DNA of 5,673 nt from Clostridiales bacterium UBA3680 (lineage in GTDB: Bacteria > Bacillota > Clostridia > Lachnospirales > CAG-274), in NCBI GenBank assembly GCA_002372875.1, contig DFJD01000018.1:3472-9144 (forward strand), in the 5' to 3' direction. This document shows, piece after piece, positions 1 through 5,673 of the stretch (position 1 is the stretch's first letter; each line of letters begins with the position of its first letter). A program made the translations under genes and the position numbers. The notes beneath the pieces are model-generated. The model did no database searches, was not told the DNA's origin, and saw nothing but the letters and a program-made list of their open reading frames with translations.

Positions 1-113
1 CCGCATACTGTGTCAAAGCCCCTCAACATAGCTATGGCTATGCCCTCGGGTCTTTTCCTTGTCTGCGAAAACATTATCTCAAATCTGCTTCAAGTGAATT
101 AATCAGTGTTTCC
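1..113. mobile_element. Partial end of an IS or MITE-like element
   Basis: The terminus is read on the complementary strand from 113 leftwards as GGAAACACTGATTAATTCA. It recurs with two changes as an inverted copy at the right edge of the window, and TAA immediately precedes GGAA in both copies. Shared ends next to TAA fit IS5-like or MITE elements with a TNA-type target, but no transposase is visible because the element runs off the left edge. The internal part contains a terminator-like hairpin (15-55). The family assignment is an inference. Confidence 0.5.
15..56. terminator. Terminator-like hairpin inside the left element
   Basis: AAAG (15-18) pairs with CTTT (52-55), CCC (20-22) with GGG (48-50), and CATAGC (27-32) with GCTATG (37-42) around the loop TATG. 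A short T-rich tail follows. It could terminate an upstream or element-borne transcript reading rightwards, or simply be part of a folded MITE. Confidence 0.4.
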
Positions 114-127
114 TTAGGGAACCACTG
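104..127. repeat. Abutting inverted element termini (hairpin)
   Basis: CAGTGTTTCC (104-113) and GGAACCACTG (118-127) form an inverted repeat with 9 of 10 pairs around the 4-nt centre TTAG. The left arm is the end of the left mobile element. The right arm resembles the same terminus pointing the other way but loses similarity after 127. Confidence 0.55.
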
Positions 128-209
128 TAAATTTTTAAACTGAATTAGACATTGTGTTTATAAAATCAATAAGAATTTAACTTTTTTAATGATTTATCAT
201 CACTTATAC

Positions 210-239
210 TTGACTAATGTACAAATGCTATAGTATAAT
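210..239 (+). promoter_or_regulatory. Sigma70/SigA-type promoter
   Basis: The -35 box TTGACT (210-215) and a perfect -10 TATAAT (234-239) are separated by 18 bp. A/T runs upstream (about 165-195) could act as an UP element. Initiation would fall near 246, giving an AT-rich leader of about 90 nt before the ATG at 336. This is the best promoter match in the 117-335 intergenic stretch, where I see no gene, riboswitch or clear operator. Confidence 0.75.
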
Positions 240-319
240 AAAAGAATAAAATTATATATATGATATATCCTAACGATATAACTAAAAATAAAGAATTAAC
301 CTATATGGTGAAAGTCGAA

Positions 320-325
320 GGGAGG
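320..325 (+). promoter_or_regulatory. Ribosome binding site
   Basis: GGGAGG, embedded in AAGGGAGGAAAA, lies 10 nt before the ATG at 336. It supports that start over the out-of-frame ATGs at 260 and 305, which have no Shine-Dalgarno sequence. Confidence 0.85.
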
Positions 326-335
326 AAAATTCTAT

Positions 336-410
336 ATGAAAAAAGTCATAGGTATTTTACTAACCGTTTTTATTTCGGTCGGTTCCGTTATGCAAAATGT
401 GTGGGCGGCA
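336..410 (+). other. Sec signal peptide
   Basis: Residues 1-25 show a basic n-region (MKK), a hydrophobic core (residues 4-19, rich in V, I, L and F) and a small-residue cleavage site. V22-W23-A24 fits the AxA-type rule, giving cleavage after A24; cleavage after A25 is the alternative. There is no lipobox cysteine, so this is a type I signal peptidase substrate rather than a lipoprotein. A strongly acidic, Ser/Glu-rich linker follows. Confidence 0.9.
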
Positions 411-3400
411 CAAAATGATAACGAAGAGTATAAGCAAGACGAACACGAAGAAAATATTGTAAAATCAAACAGCTTTCTTGAAACTCTGTTTGCCGATCTT
501 CGATCGGACGAAGAAAAAAGTGAGCCTGAGTCTGCGGACAATGTTCTCTCGGAAAGCTCCGTACAGACTTATTCGGAGACCAATACCTATACCGAATATG
601 TATATATAGGCAGTGAGGCGGATCTGCGTGCAATAGACGGGCATGACGGCGGATATTACGAGTTTGCAGCCGATATCACTCTTACCTCTGCCGACTGGAA
701 ACCCATAAAGCTTACAAATGCGGTTGTAAACGGCAAAGGACACTGGGTATACGGTCTCAGACAATCGGGCGATGATGCAACGGGACTTTTTGCGTGGGAC
801 TTGACCGACCCGAACAGCAATTCAAATGTCTATATGGCAAACCTTAACTTTTCCGATGTAAACATAAATGCATCAGGCAACGGAAATATGATAATTGCAA
901 GTGCTTTGGGCGGTTACGGTATAACCGCGGAAAATTGTTATGTAAGCGGCAAATTGACAGCAAACACTTCTTCGGGGGCTGAAAATGTTGTTGTCATAGG
1001 TATGGGCAACGGCATAAATTCTCAAGCAAGGCTCGATATAAAAGTTATGGGTACAAGCAATAAGACCTTGACGGTATCGGGAATGTCGGATTGCAAAAAC
1101 TGTGCCATGGAAGGGGATATCAACGTAAGCGGTACCCACAGAAATTGGGATATATACGGTGCGGTAAATTGCGTAAACACAAAGGTCAAGGATCTTATAG
1201 GGGATATTATCGTATCGGGCAATGTAATACCGGGCGACTTTTATGAAAGCAACTCCGTTTACGGAGATTCGGATTGCTATGTATACGCTCTGTACGGCTG
1301 TGAAAAAACAGATTTCACGGGAGATCTGGATGTAAATGTGGGCGGCGAATCCTCTCTTGGCGACAGTCTTTATGTAGAAGGCATAGTTCACGGTACCGAA
1401 TGTAATATGAGGGGCAATTTTGACATTCGTTCCGTATCAAAAGAAAAATTCAGCGTCTATTCATATCTTATAACCCGAAGTGACCTTTGCACCCTGAAAG
1501 GTTCGGTCAACGTAAAGACAAGCGGCCTTAACGGCAGCGGCATATATATGATAAGTACTTCGGATAATTCTTCTTTTGACGGCAGTTTCCGTTATGATGT
1601 AAGCAACACCAATTTTAACTATAAAATTTACGGCATCAACGGCAGAAGCACCTCGGAAAGATCCAAAAACAATACCGTAAAATGTAATATGAGCGGTAGC
1701 GGTCCCACCGAGTTTAATGGTATAAATTATTCGGACAACAGCCGATATATAGGAGATGTTAATGTAACAGGTGCTCTGTACGGCATAGGCGGCGCAAGTC
1801 AAAATTCCGAAATAAGGGGAAACCTCCATTCAAAGGGTGAACTATACGCCGAATCAGTATTTACGGGTATAGGAGGCAACAGCTATAACTGTAAGATATA
1901 CGGCAACATATCCACAGACTTTGTGGGGGTTAACGGCAGACGTTATTTTGCGTCGGGCACGGGCATACATTACAGTGAAAAATGCTCTATATACGGCAAT
2001 CTGTCGTCAAAATTCGGTGTGTTGCAGGCTTTGAGCTATTGCAAAAACTGCTATGTTTCAGGCACAATATCAACCGTATTATCCTATAGCGTAAAAAAGG
2101 ATACATGGGATTATGAAACCAAGTATCACGATATGTTTGTTTCCGGTGCCGTGCCGTATCAGGGCGTGTTTGTATGCAGCGAGTGCGGTCATGAGATCGT
2201 ATCCGCCGTTAATATGGACGGTATTACACACTGTGTAAGAGCAAGAGACGGCTATGAGTACAAATACGAAAAAAAGGCTGTTATGGAATATGAGGTAGAC
2301 TCTCGGAACGACAAAGACAGCCAAAATAATTATATAAATTATGTTCCGGAGCCCGACCCCGTTGATTATACAATACAGATCGTCAGGCTTGAAGACGGAA
2401 AACCTCTTGAGGCAGCGAAGGTCTCCGTTGACGGAGAAGCCTACTTTACCGACGAAGAGGGCTGCTGCAAGGTTAAGAGCGGTTCATCCTACGAGGCTGC
2501 TTTGGCTGTAGAGTACGGTGGTGCGATAATATATAAAAATCTTGTTTTTAACCCCATACCAAACGCCAAAAACACGATCAAAGTATGTGATTTCAATGTG
2601 GAATTTGATGCGGGCACAAGTCAGCAAAGAACCACTGACGGACCTCAGGGCGAGCTTAACGGAAAAAACTTTCAAATATTTGAATTTAACTCAAGCTTTG
2701 GTATAAATCTTCCGGGTGCTGTGAAGGTATCCTATGATGCAAACAGAAAGGCATATAGGCTGCTTTTCGGAAATCTCGGCAAAATAGATAACCTTGAGGA
2801 TATTTCGGATAAAGAGTTTGAAGATAAATACAAACAGCTCGAAAGGTTTTATAAAAAAGCGGCCGAGGGAAGTCTGAACGGTGATGCCTTCAAAAAAATA
2901 AACGGTTCGAACAAGCATGGCTTCGGAGCACCGGTCATTGGTTCGGCAAGCGGATATATGGAATTGCAGAAGGTGGTAAAAAACGGCAAAGAACAAATCG
3001 CGGCAACAGGCGGTATTATTCTTTCGGGTTCGGCAGGCTTTGAAGGAAGCACACCGTTTGCTCCTTGTCCCGCCGTTTATCTGGCATACGGCATAAGCGG
3101 AACCATAGACGGAGGTGTAAGTCTTTCCCTTGTTGGCACAAATCTCAACGATTTGTCGATAAATCCTTCGGGAAGGCTGACACTTATGATATCTCCCAAA
3201 TTGGGAGTAGGTCTCGGAGCAAGAAAGGTAGCAAGTGTGGAAGCGGGAATAAAGGGAGCTATACGCGGCGATTTGCTTTTGCCCTTTGAAACCCTTGAAA
3301 AAAGCTATTCGGCAAAATTGACAGCCGATGCCTATGCTACCTTAAGCATTCTCGGCTTTGATGCAAACTGGAGCCATACCTATGTAAAATGGCCTATATT

Positions 3401-5537
3401 CCCCGAGCTTGGCAAGGTTGAAATAAATCCACTCAGCATTTTCTCCGAAAACGACCTGAAACAGGCAGACAGAAGTTATCTTGCCAAAACCGAAATTGAC
3501 GGCAGAGAGGGCACTGTTCTCTCAAACATATACCCTCACAGTAAGGTTTGCCTTACCCGCACAAACAGCAACGATATGATGGTATGGCTTGATGACGATC
3601 CCGCAAGAGGGGATGCCGACAGAACGGCATTATACTTCAGCATTAAAAATTCATCGGGTGTATGGAGCTTGCCTAAACAGGTAAATAATGACCAAACGGC
3701 TGATTTTGATTTTTCGCTTTGCAGCTACAACGGCGATGTTTATGTTGTATGGCAAAACGCAAATAAAAAGCTTAGCGGAAAAAGTGTTGAAGAAACGGCA
3801 AAAAGCATTGATATTTACATGAGTGTATTGAAGAACGGTACCTCCGATTGGAGCGAACCTTTTGCCATAACTTCCGAAAACGAAAGCTATGAGTATTCAC
3901 CACAGGTGACCTATACATCGGCAGGGGCTTATATAATGTGGCTGCAGAACGATAAAAATTCACCCATTCCTTCCCTTGCAGGTGCCGCCGAAACCGTTTA
4001 TAGGGCATTTGTTCAAAAGAACGCCACAACCGTAAGCAATATTGAAACTCCTCTTTCGGATACTCCCAATGTACTTGAAGCAATATTTACAAACAGCAAG
4101 GAAATAGCGTATATTGCCGATAAAGACGGAAACCCCGAAACAGAAGGTAATGTGTTCGGAGTAACGGGGCAGGGTGTTTTATATGATAACGGTACGGATA
4201 TACGCTCCCTTTCTCGCGATGATAATTACAACGGAGAGTTTTACTTTATCGAGGATAACAAACTGATAAAAACCGACGGTGTCAACAGAACGGAAATATT
4301 TGAGACCGAAGGGGATATTAAAAACATCGATGTTATAGGAGATTCAAGCCATAAGGCGGCTGTTTACGAAACAAGCAACGGTTTTGAAACAAAGATATAC
4401 GCGTTGTTTAACACAACGGGAAACAATTGGAGCAAAAATCCTTTACTTATAGGAAGTTTTGACGAGGCTGTTCGTTCTTGGGATGCCTTTTTGCAATATA
4501 ACAGCACAAATATAAATTTTGCTTCGGTTTTGGCGGATGTGAAGGTCGATAACGACTATTTGCAAAGCAATACGGAAATAAGCGTCGACAATGCCGTAAG
4601 TGAAAAGGTAAGGCTTGCAAATTTGGTGCTTGAACCCAAACAGGATATATCGGCAGATTATATTATGACGGATGATGTTTTGGCAGGGGGTTCTACGGTA
4701 TCATTTAACGTATGTGTAACAAACGACACAATGGATAATATATCCTCGCTGAATGTCGTTTTGACCGATGATAAGGGTACTACTCTCTATAACGGCACGA
4801 TACAAGACAGTGTGCCTGCGGGCGATTACGCTTGGATATCCGTTCCCGTACATCTTCCCGATAATTTTACAAACGCTACCGTAACGGCGGAAATTTCCGT
4901 TACCGACCTTTCCGAGAGCAACATTGAAAACAACAAAGTATCGGCTTCGTTTGGCGGTGCGGATATGACCGTCACTCTAAGCGGTGCCACAATGCGTAAA
5001 AACGGCCAAATATCCGTTACGGCACAGAATATAGGCACAATGGATGCTTCGGATGTCAAACTCGAAATAACCGACAAAAACGGCGGTGTGATATACAGCG
5101 AAAATATCGGGAATATATCGGCGAGGGAAAAGTCGAAAATAAAAGTACAAGTAAGTAATGAGCTTGTAAGCTCGGAAAGTGAAGTTGAACTTACAGCAAG
5201 AGTATCCTGTTCGGAAGAAGAATTGTATGATTACAACAATATCGACACTGTCGTTATCGGTACGGAGGATATCGACCCTTGGTTAGGTCCCGAATTAGGC
5301 TCTTTATACGGAGATGCGGACGTAAATAATATTATTACCGCAAGCGATGCGACATATGTTATTCAAAAAACACTTGCAGATACTTTCGAACTTCCCATAC
5401 AAAAGAAAACCGATAATTGGTTTAAATATATTGATGTTGATGCCGATAGTAATGTTACGGCAAATGATGCGGCATTGATCTTCCAAAAAACATTGCAAAG
5501 CACGATTGAATTTCTTGCCGAAAAAAACAATGAATAA
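336..5537 (+). CDS. Large secreted dockerin protein: GLUG-like beta-helix, beta-propeller, CARDB
   Basis: This gene encodes a 1733-residue modular secreted protein that I do not recognise as a named gene. The start is ATG 336: GGGAGG sits 10 nt upstream and the N-terminus is a clean signal peptide, whereas the next in-frame ATG (residue 19) would destroy it. Domains by residue: signal peptide 1-24/25; acidic low-complexity linker 26-87; GLUG-like beta-helix 88-583; CxxC..C knuckle 614-633; small beta-sandwich 676-750; unassigned glycine-rich beta domain 752-1034 with a charged helical insert near 821-847; beta-propeller about 1045-1430; two CARDB-like Ig domains 1430-1641; type I dockerin 1657-1725. 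No glycoside hydrolase, lyase or peptidase motif was seen, and there is no LPxTG or transmembrane anchor, so surface attachment would go through dockerin-cohesin pairing. By inference it is an extracellular adhesin, carbohydrate-binding or structural component of a cellulosome-like assembly. The frame is intact throughout. Secretion and dockerin are well supported; the function is not. Confidence 0.95.
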   Translation: MKKVIGILLTVFISVGSVMQNVWAAQNDNEEYKQDEHEENIVKSNSFLETLFADLRSDEEKSEPESADNVLSESSVQTYSETNTYTEYVYIGSEADLRAIDGHDGGYYEFAADITLTSADWKPIKLTNAVVNGKGHWVYGLRQSGDDATGLFAWDLTDPNSNSNVYMANLNFSDVNINASGNGNMIIASALGGYGITAENCYVSGKLTANTSSGAENVVVIGMGNGINSQARLDIKVMGTSNKTLTVSGMSDCKNCAMEGDINVSGTHRNWDIYGAVNCVNTKVKDLIGDIIVSGNVIPGDFYESNSVYGDSDCYVYALYGCEKTDFTGDLDVNVGGESSLGDSLYVEGIVHGTECNMRGNFDIRSVSKEKFSVYSYLITRSDLCTLKGSVNVKTSGLNGSGIYMISTSDNSSFDGSFRYDVSNTNFNYKIYGINGRSTSERSKNNTVKCNMSGSGPTEFNGINYSDNSRYIGDVNVTGALYGIGGASQNSEIRGNLHSKGELYAESVFTGIGGNSYNCKIYGNISTDFVGVNGRRYFASGTGIHYSEKCSIYGNLSSKFGVLQALSYCKNCYVSGTISTVLSYSVKKDTWDYETKYHDMFVSGAVPYQGVFVCSECGHEIVSAVNMDGITHCVRARDGYEYKYEKKAVMEYEVDSRNDKDSQNNYINYVPEPDPVDYTIQIVRLEDGKPLEAAKVSVDGEAYFTDEEGCCKVKSGSSYEAALAVEYGGAIIYKNLVFNPIPNAKNTIKVCDFNVEFDAGTSQQRTTDGPQGELNGKNFQIFEFNSSFGINLPGAVKVSYDANRKAYRLLFGNLGKIDNLEDISDKEFEDKYKQLERFYKKAAEGSLNGDAFKKINGSNKHGFGAPVIGSASGYMELQKVVKNGKEQIAATGGIILSGSAGFEGSTPFAPCPAVYLAYGISGTIDGGVSLSLVGTNLNDLSINPSGRLTLMISPKLGVGLGARKVASVEAGIKGAIRGDLLLPFETLEKSYSAKLTADAYATLSILGFDANWSHTYVKWPIFPELGKVEINPLSIFSENDLKQADRSYLAKTEIDGREGTVLSNIYPHSKVCLTRTNSNDMMVWLDDDPARGDADRTALYFSIKNSSGVWSLPKQVNNDQTADFDFSLCSYNGDVYVVWQNANKKLSGKSVEETAKSIDIYMSVLKNGTSDWSEPFAITSENESYEYSPQVTYTSAGAYIMWLQNDKNSPIPSLAGAAETVYRAFVQKNATTVSNIETPLSDTPNVLEAIFTNSKEIAYIADKDGNPETEGNVFGVTGQGVLYDNGTDIRSLSRDDNYNGEFYFIEDNKLIKTDGVNRTEIFETEGDIKNIDVIGDSSHKAAVYETSNGFETKIYALFNTTGNNWSKNPLLIGSFDEAVRSWDAFLQYNSTNINFASVLADVKVDNDYLQSNTEISVDNAVSEKVRLANLVLEPKQDISADYIMTDDVLAGGSTVSFNVCVTNDTMDNISSLNVVLTDDKGTTLYNGTIQDSVPAGDYAWISVPVHLPDNFTNATVTAEISVTDLSESNIENNKVSASFGGADMTVTLSGATMRKNGQISVTAQNIGTMDASDVKLEITDKNGGVIYSENIGNISAREKSKIKVQVSNELVSSESEVELTARVSCSEEELYDYNNIDTVVIGTEDIDPWLGPELGSLYGDADVNNIITASDATYVIQKTLADTFELPIQKKTDNWFKYIDVDADSNVTANDAALIFQKTLQSTIEFLAEKNNE
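597..2084 (+). repeat. Degenerate GLUG-like beta-helix repeat array (residues 88-583)
   Basis: The first part (residues 88-205) resembles a GLUG-type region: a TGLFAW segment near 149-154, then NLNFSDVNI, then NCYVSG at 200-205. After that, a short motif recurs about every 20-55 residues (mean about 31): [N/K]-[C/S/T]-x-hydrophobic-x-G-[D/N/S/K/T]-[I/L/V/F]. The motif glycines are at residues 205, 260, 289, 329, 360, 389, 416, 454, 473, 495, 523, 554 and 576. Many copies are preceded by a YGI- or TGI-like turn. This spacing suits rungs of a right-handed beta-helix. GLUG repeats are known from bacterial surface proteins and often end in N-[S/C]-Y-x-x-G. I infer that these are diverged GLUG rungs forming a rod-like binding or spacer module. 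No catalytic Asp/Arg set of a pectate lyase is apparent. Confidence 0.7.
2175..2234 (+). other. CxxC..C zinc-knuckle-like insert (residues 614-633)
   Basis: Directly after the beta-helix, the segment VCSECGHE supplies C614 and C617 in a CxxCGH knuckle, with H619 next to it. THC supplies H632 and C633 sixteen residues further on. Three cysteines plus one histidine could complete a zinc site like a treble-clef or zinc ribbon, or C614/C617 could form a disulphide. The segment sits between the beta-helix and the first Ig-like domain and may cap the helix. Metal binding is inferred only from the cysteine spacing. Confidence 0.4.
2361..2585 (+). other. Small Ig-like/carboxypeptidase-regulatory-like beta-sandwich (residues 676-750)
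   Basis: After a Pro/Asp linker (PEPDPVD), the segment reads as a series of beta strands with the order seen in prealbumin-like domains: strand, 'DGKPLEAAKVSVDG', 'FTDEEGCCKV', then 'YEAALAVEYGG'. Plug-like beta-sandwiches of this sort (CarboxypepD_reg or SpaA/Cna-B type) have 'G.pl.gA.V.v.g....TD..G...v' as their signature. No isopeptide-forming Lys/Asn/Glu triad was established. A spacer role is likely. Confidence 0.55.
2589..3437 (+). other. Unassigned glycine-rich all-beta domain (residues 752-1034)
   Basis: This segment has many alternating polar/hydrophobic strands separated by glycine turns, for example near residues 889-904 (IAATGGIILSGSAGFEG), 916-930, 947-962 and 965-981. It ends at a conserved-looking aromatic stretch with W1012, W1019 and P1020. 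A charged, probably helical insert lies at 821-847. The pattern suggests a large antiparallel sheet or barrel. I cannot match it to a named family. It has no cysteine apart from C911, and no obvious catalytic residues. Confidence 0.5.
3468..4625 (+). other. Beta-propeller, WSxP/VW repeats (residues about 1045-1430)
   Basis: Blade-like units repeat. A VW/MW strand occurs at W1084, W1139 and W1202. A turn ending in Trp-Ser occurs at W1110 (WSLP), W1172 (WSEP) and W1365 (WSKNP). These resemble degenerate BNR/Asp-box blades of sialidase-like propellers, which have S-x-D-x-G-x-x-W; here the Asp is replaced or missing. Less regular blades follow near 1255-1290, 1298-1322, 1329-1360 and 1383-1410, which suggests six or seven blades in total. 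No sialidase Arg triad (FRIP motif) is seen, so this is probably a binding or structural propeller rather than an enzyme. Confidence 0.6.
4623..5258 (+). other. Tandem CARDB-like Ig domains (residues 1430-1641)
   Basis: Two consecutive domains share the CARDB pattern. The first (about 1430-1540) has 'GGSTVSFNVCVTN', 'LNVVLTDDKGT', 'VPAGDYAWISVPV' and closes with 'ESNIENNKVSASF'. The second (about 1542-1641) has 'NGQISVTAQNIG', 'ASDVKLEITDKNGG', 'ISAREKSKIKVQV' and closes with 'EELYDYNNIDTVV'. The x(E/Y)xNN closing motif and the 'N.G......v.l....' core are characteristic of this family, which usually serves as a spacer or adhesion module in secreted bacterial proteins. The two copies have diverged in sequence. 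Confidence 0.8.
5304..5510 (+). other. C-terminal type I dockerin (residues 1657-1725)
   Basis: Two EF-hand-like calcium loops, each followed by a helix, make up this domain. Loop 1 uses D1660, D1662, N1664, T1668 and D1671. Loop 2 uses D1700, D1702, D1704, N1706, T1708 and D1711. The helices are near duplicates, reading ATYVIQKTL and AALIFQKTL, with a 20-residue linker between helix 1 and loop 2. Dockerins bind cohesin modules on scaffoldins and tether the rest of the protein to a cellulosome or the cell wall. Residues at loop positions 10-11, which help set cohesin specificity, are A-S and A-N, unlike the classical S-T of Clostridium thermocellum. The domain ends eight residues before the stop. 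Confidence 0.93.
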
Positions 5538-5540
5538 CAT

Positions 5541-5580
5541 CGAAGAAGGGGTGAAAATTTGTTTTTCGCCCCTTTTCGTT
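5541..5580 (+). terminator. Rho-independent terminator of the dockerin gene
   Basis: The stem AAGGGG-T-G-AAAA (5546-5557) pairs with TTTT-C-G-CCCCTT (5563-5574) around a 5-nt loop, with one T.G wobble. An outer CGAA/TTCG stem (5541-5544 with 5575-5578) extends it across a bulged G5545. A T-rich tract follows the GC core (CCCCTTTTCGTT). It begins 4 nt after the stop codon, which implies a monocistronic transcript. Confidence 0.85.
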
Positions 5581-5623
5581 ATATCACGATGAACGGAAAA
5601 ACAGTCAATGATATTCGTATTCC

Positions 5624-5639
5624 GCAGCAAAAGTGCTGC
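5624..5639. repeat. Short perfect hairpin downstream of the terminator
   Basis: GCAGCA (5624-5629) pairs with TGCTGC (5634-5639) around AAAG. It sits in the 5581-5651 gap between the terminator and the right-hand element end, where no gene is visible. There is no adjacent T-run on the + strand, so it is a weak terminator candidate at best. Confidence 0.35.
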
Positions 5640-5651
5640 CCCACTGAATTT

Positions 5652-5673
5652 TAAGGAAGCGCTGATTAATTCA
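5652..5673. mobile_element. Inverted copy of the left element terminus, cut by window edge
   Basis: Positions 5652-5673 are the reverse complement of 95-116 with 20 of 22 bases identical; the differences are two transitions. The copy begins with TAAGGAAGC and is still matching at the last base of the window, so it probably continues beyond it. Together with the left copy it brackets the dockerin gene. Confidence 0.55.

Noticed and set aside
122..138. Direct similarity between CCACTGTAAATTTTTAA upstream and CCACTGAATTTTAA at 5642-5654 downstream of the gene.
   Set aside because: It needs two gaps and consists mostly of A/T runs, so chance is likely. It could only be revisited if the flanking elements are extended.
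248..275. AT-alternating stretch with the palindrome GATATATC in the leader, considered as an operator or riboswitch.
   Set aside because: It is low-complexity AT sequence with no stable stem, no conserved riboswitch core and no second half-site.
260..418. A 52-codon open frame starting in the leader and overlapping the start of the big gene in another frame.
   Set aside because: It has no Shine-Dalgarno sequence before ATG 260 or the internal ATG 305. The peptide is Lys/Tyr/Arg-rich with no recognisable feature, and most of its length simply overlaps the leader and signal peptide code.
873..1391. A 172-codon reverse-strand open frame, plus several shorter reverse frames across the gene.
   Set aside because: They lie entirely inside the intact large gene and lack ribosome binding sites or promoters. 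Their composition (runs of Tyr/Ile/Ala) mirrors the codon bias of the forward frame.
3065..3289. A 74-codon forward open frame inside the central beta domain.
   Set aside because: It is a frame-shifted shadow of the main gene, rich in Arg/Ser/Lys with no domain, and no start signal precedes it.

Overview
The window looks like chromosomal DNA of an anaerobic, Gram-positive, gut- or rumen-type Clostridia (Oscillospiraceae/Ruminococcaceae-like). I infer this from moderately AT-rich DNA with frequent ATA isoleucine codons, a strong GGGAGG ribosome binding site, a Gram-positive-style signal peptide, a type I dockerin and a large CARDB/GLUG-like surface architecture. The taxon cannot be fixed more precisely from this sequence.

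One gene fills almost the whole window. It lies on the + strand at 336-5537 and encodes a 1733-residue secreted modular protein. It appears to be a single-gene transcription unit. A sigma70-type promoter (TTGACT, 18 bp, TATAAT at 210-239) and an AT-rich leader of about 90 nt lie in front, and a rho-independent terminator (5541-5580) begins 4 nt after the stop codon. The protein reads, in order: signal peptide; acidic linker; long GLUG-like beta-helix repeat array with a Cys/Ser ladder; CxxC..C zinc-knuckle-like insert; small beta-sandwich; glycine-rich all-beta domain that I do not recognise; beta-propeller with WSxP/VW repeats; two CARDB-type Ig domains; C-terminal type I dockerin. No catalytic domain is recognisable. 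The best reading is an extracellular binding or structural protein that plugs into a cohesin-bearing scaffold or the cell surface. Its ligand is unknown.

The flanks look mobile. Bases 1-113 appear to be one end of an insertion sequence or MITE, including an internal terminator-like hairpin. Its terminal 22 bp (95-116) recur as an inverted copy at the right edge of the window (5652-5673) with 20 of 22 identities. The gene is therefore bracketed by two related element ends in opposite orientation. A second, partial terminus abuts the left one and forms a hairpin at 104-127. No transposase, RNA gene or CRISPR array is visible. Reverse-strand open frames inside the big gene look like shadows of its codon pattern.
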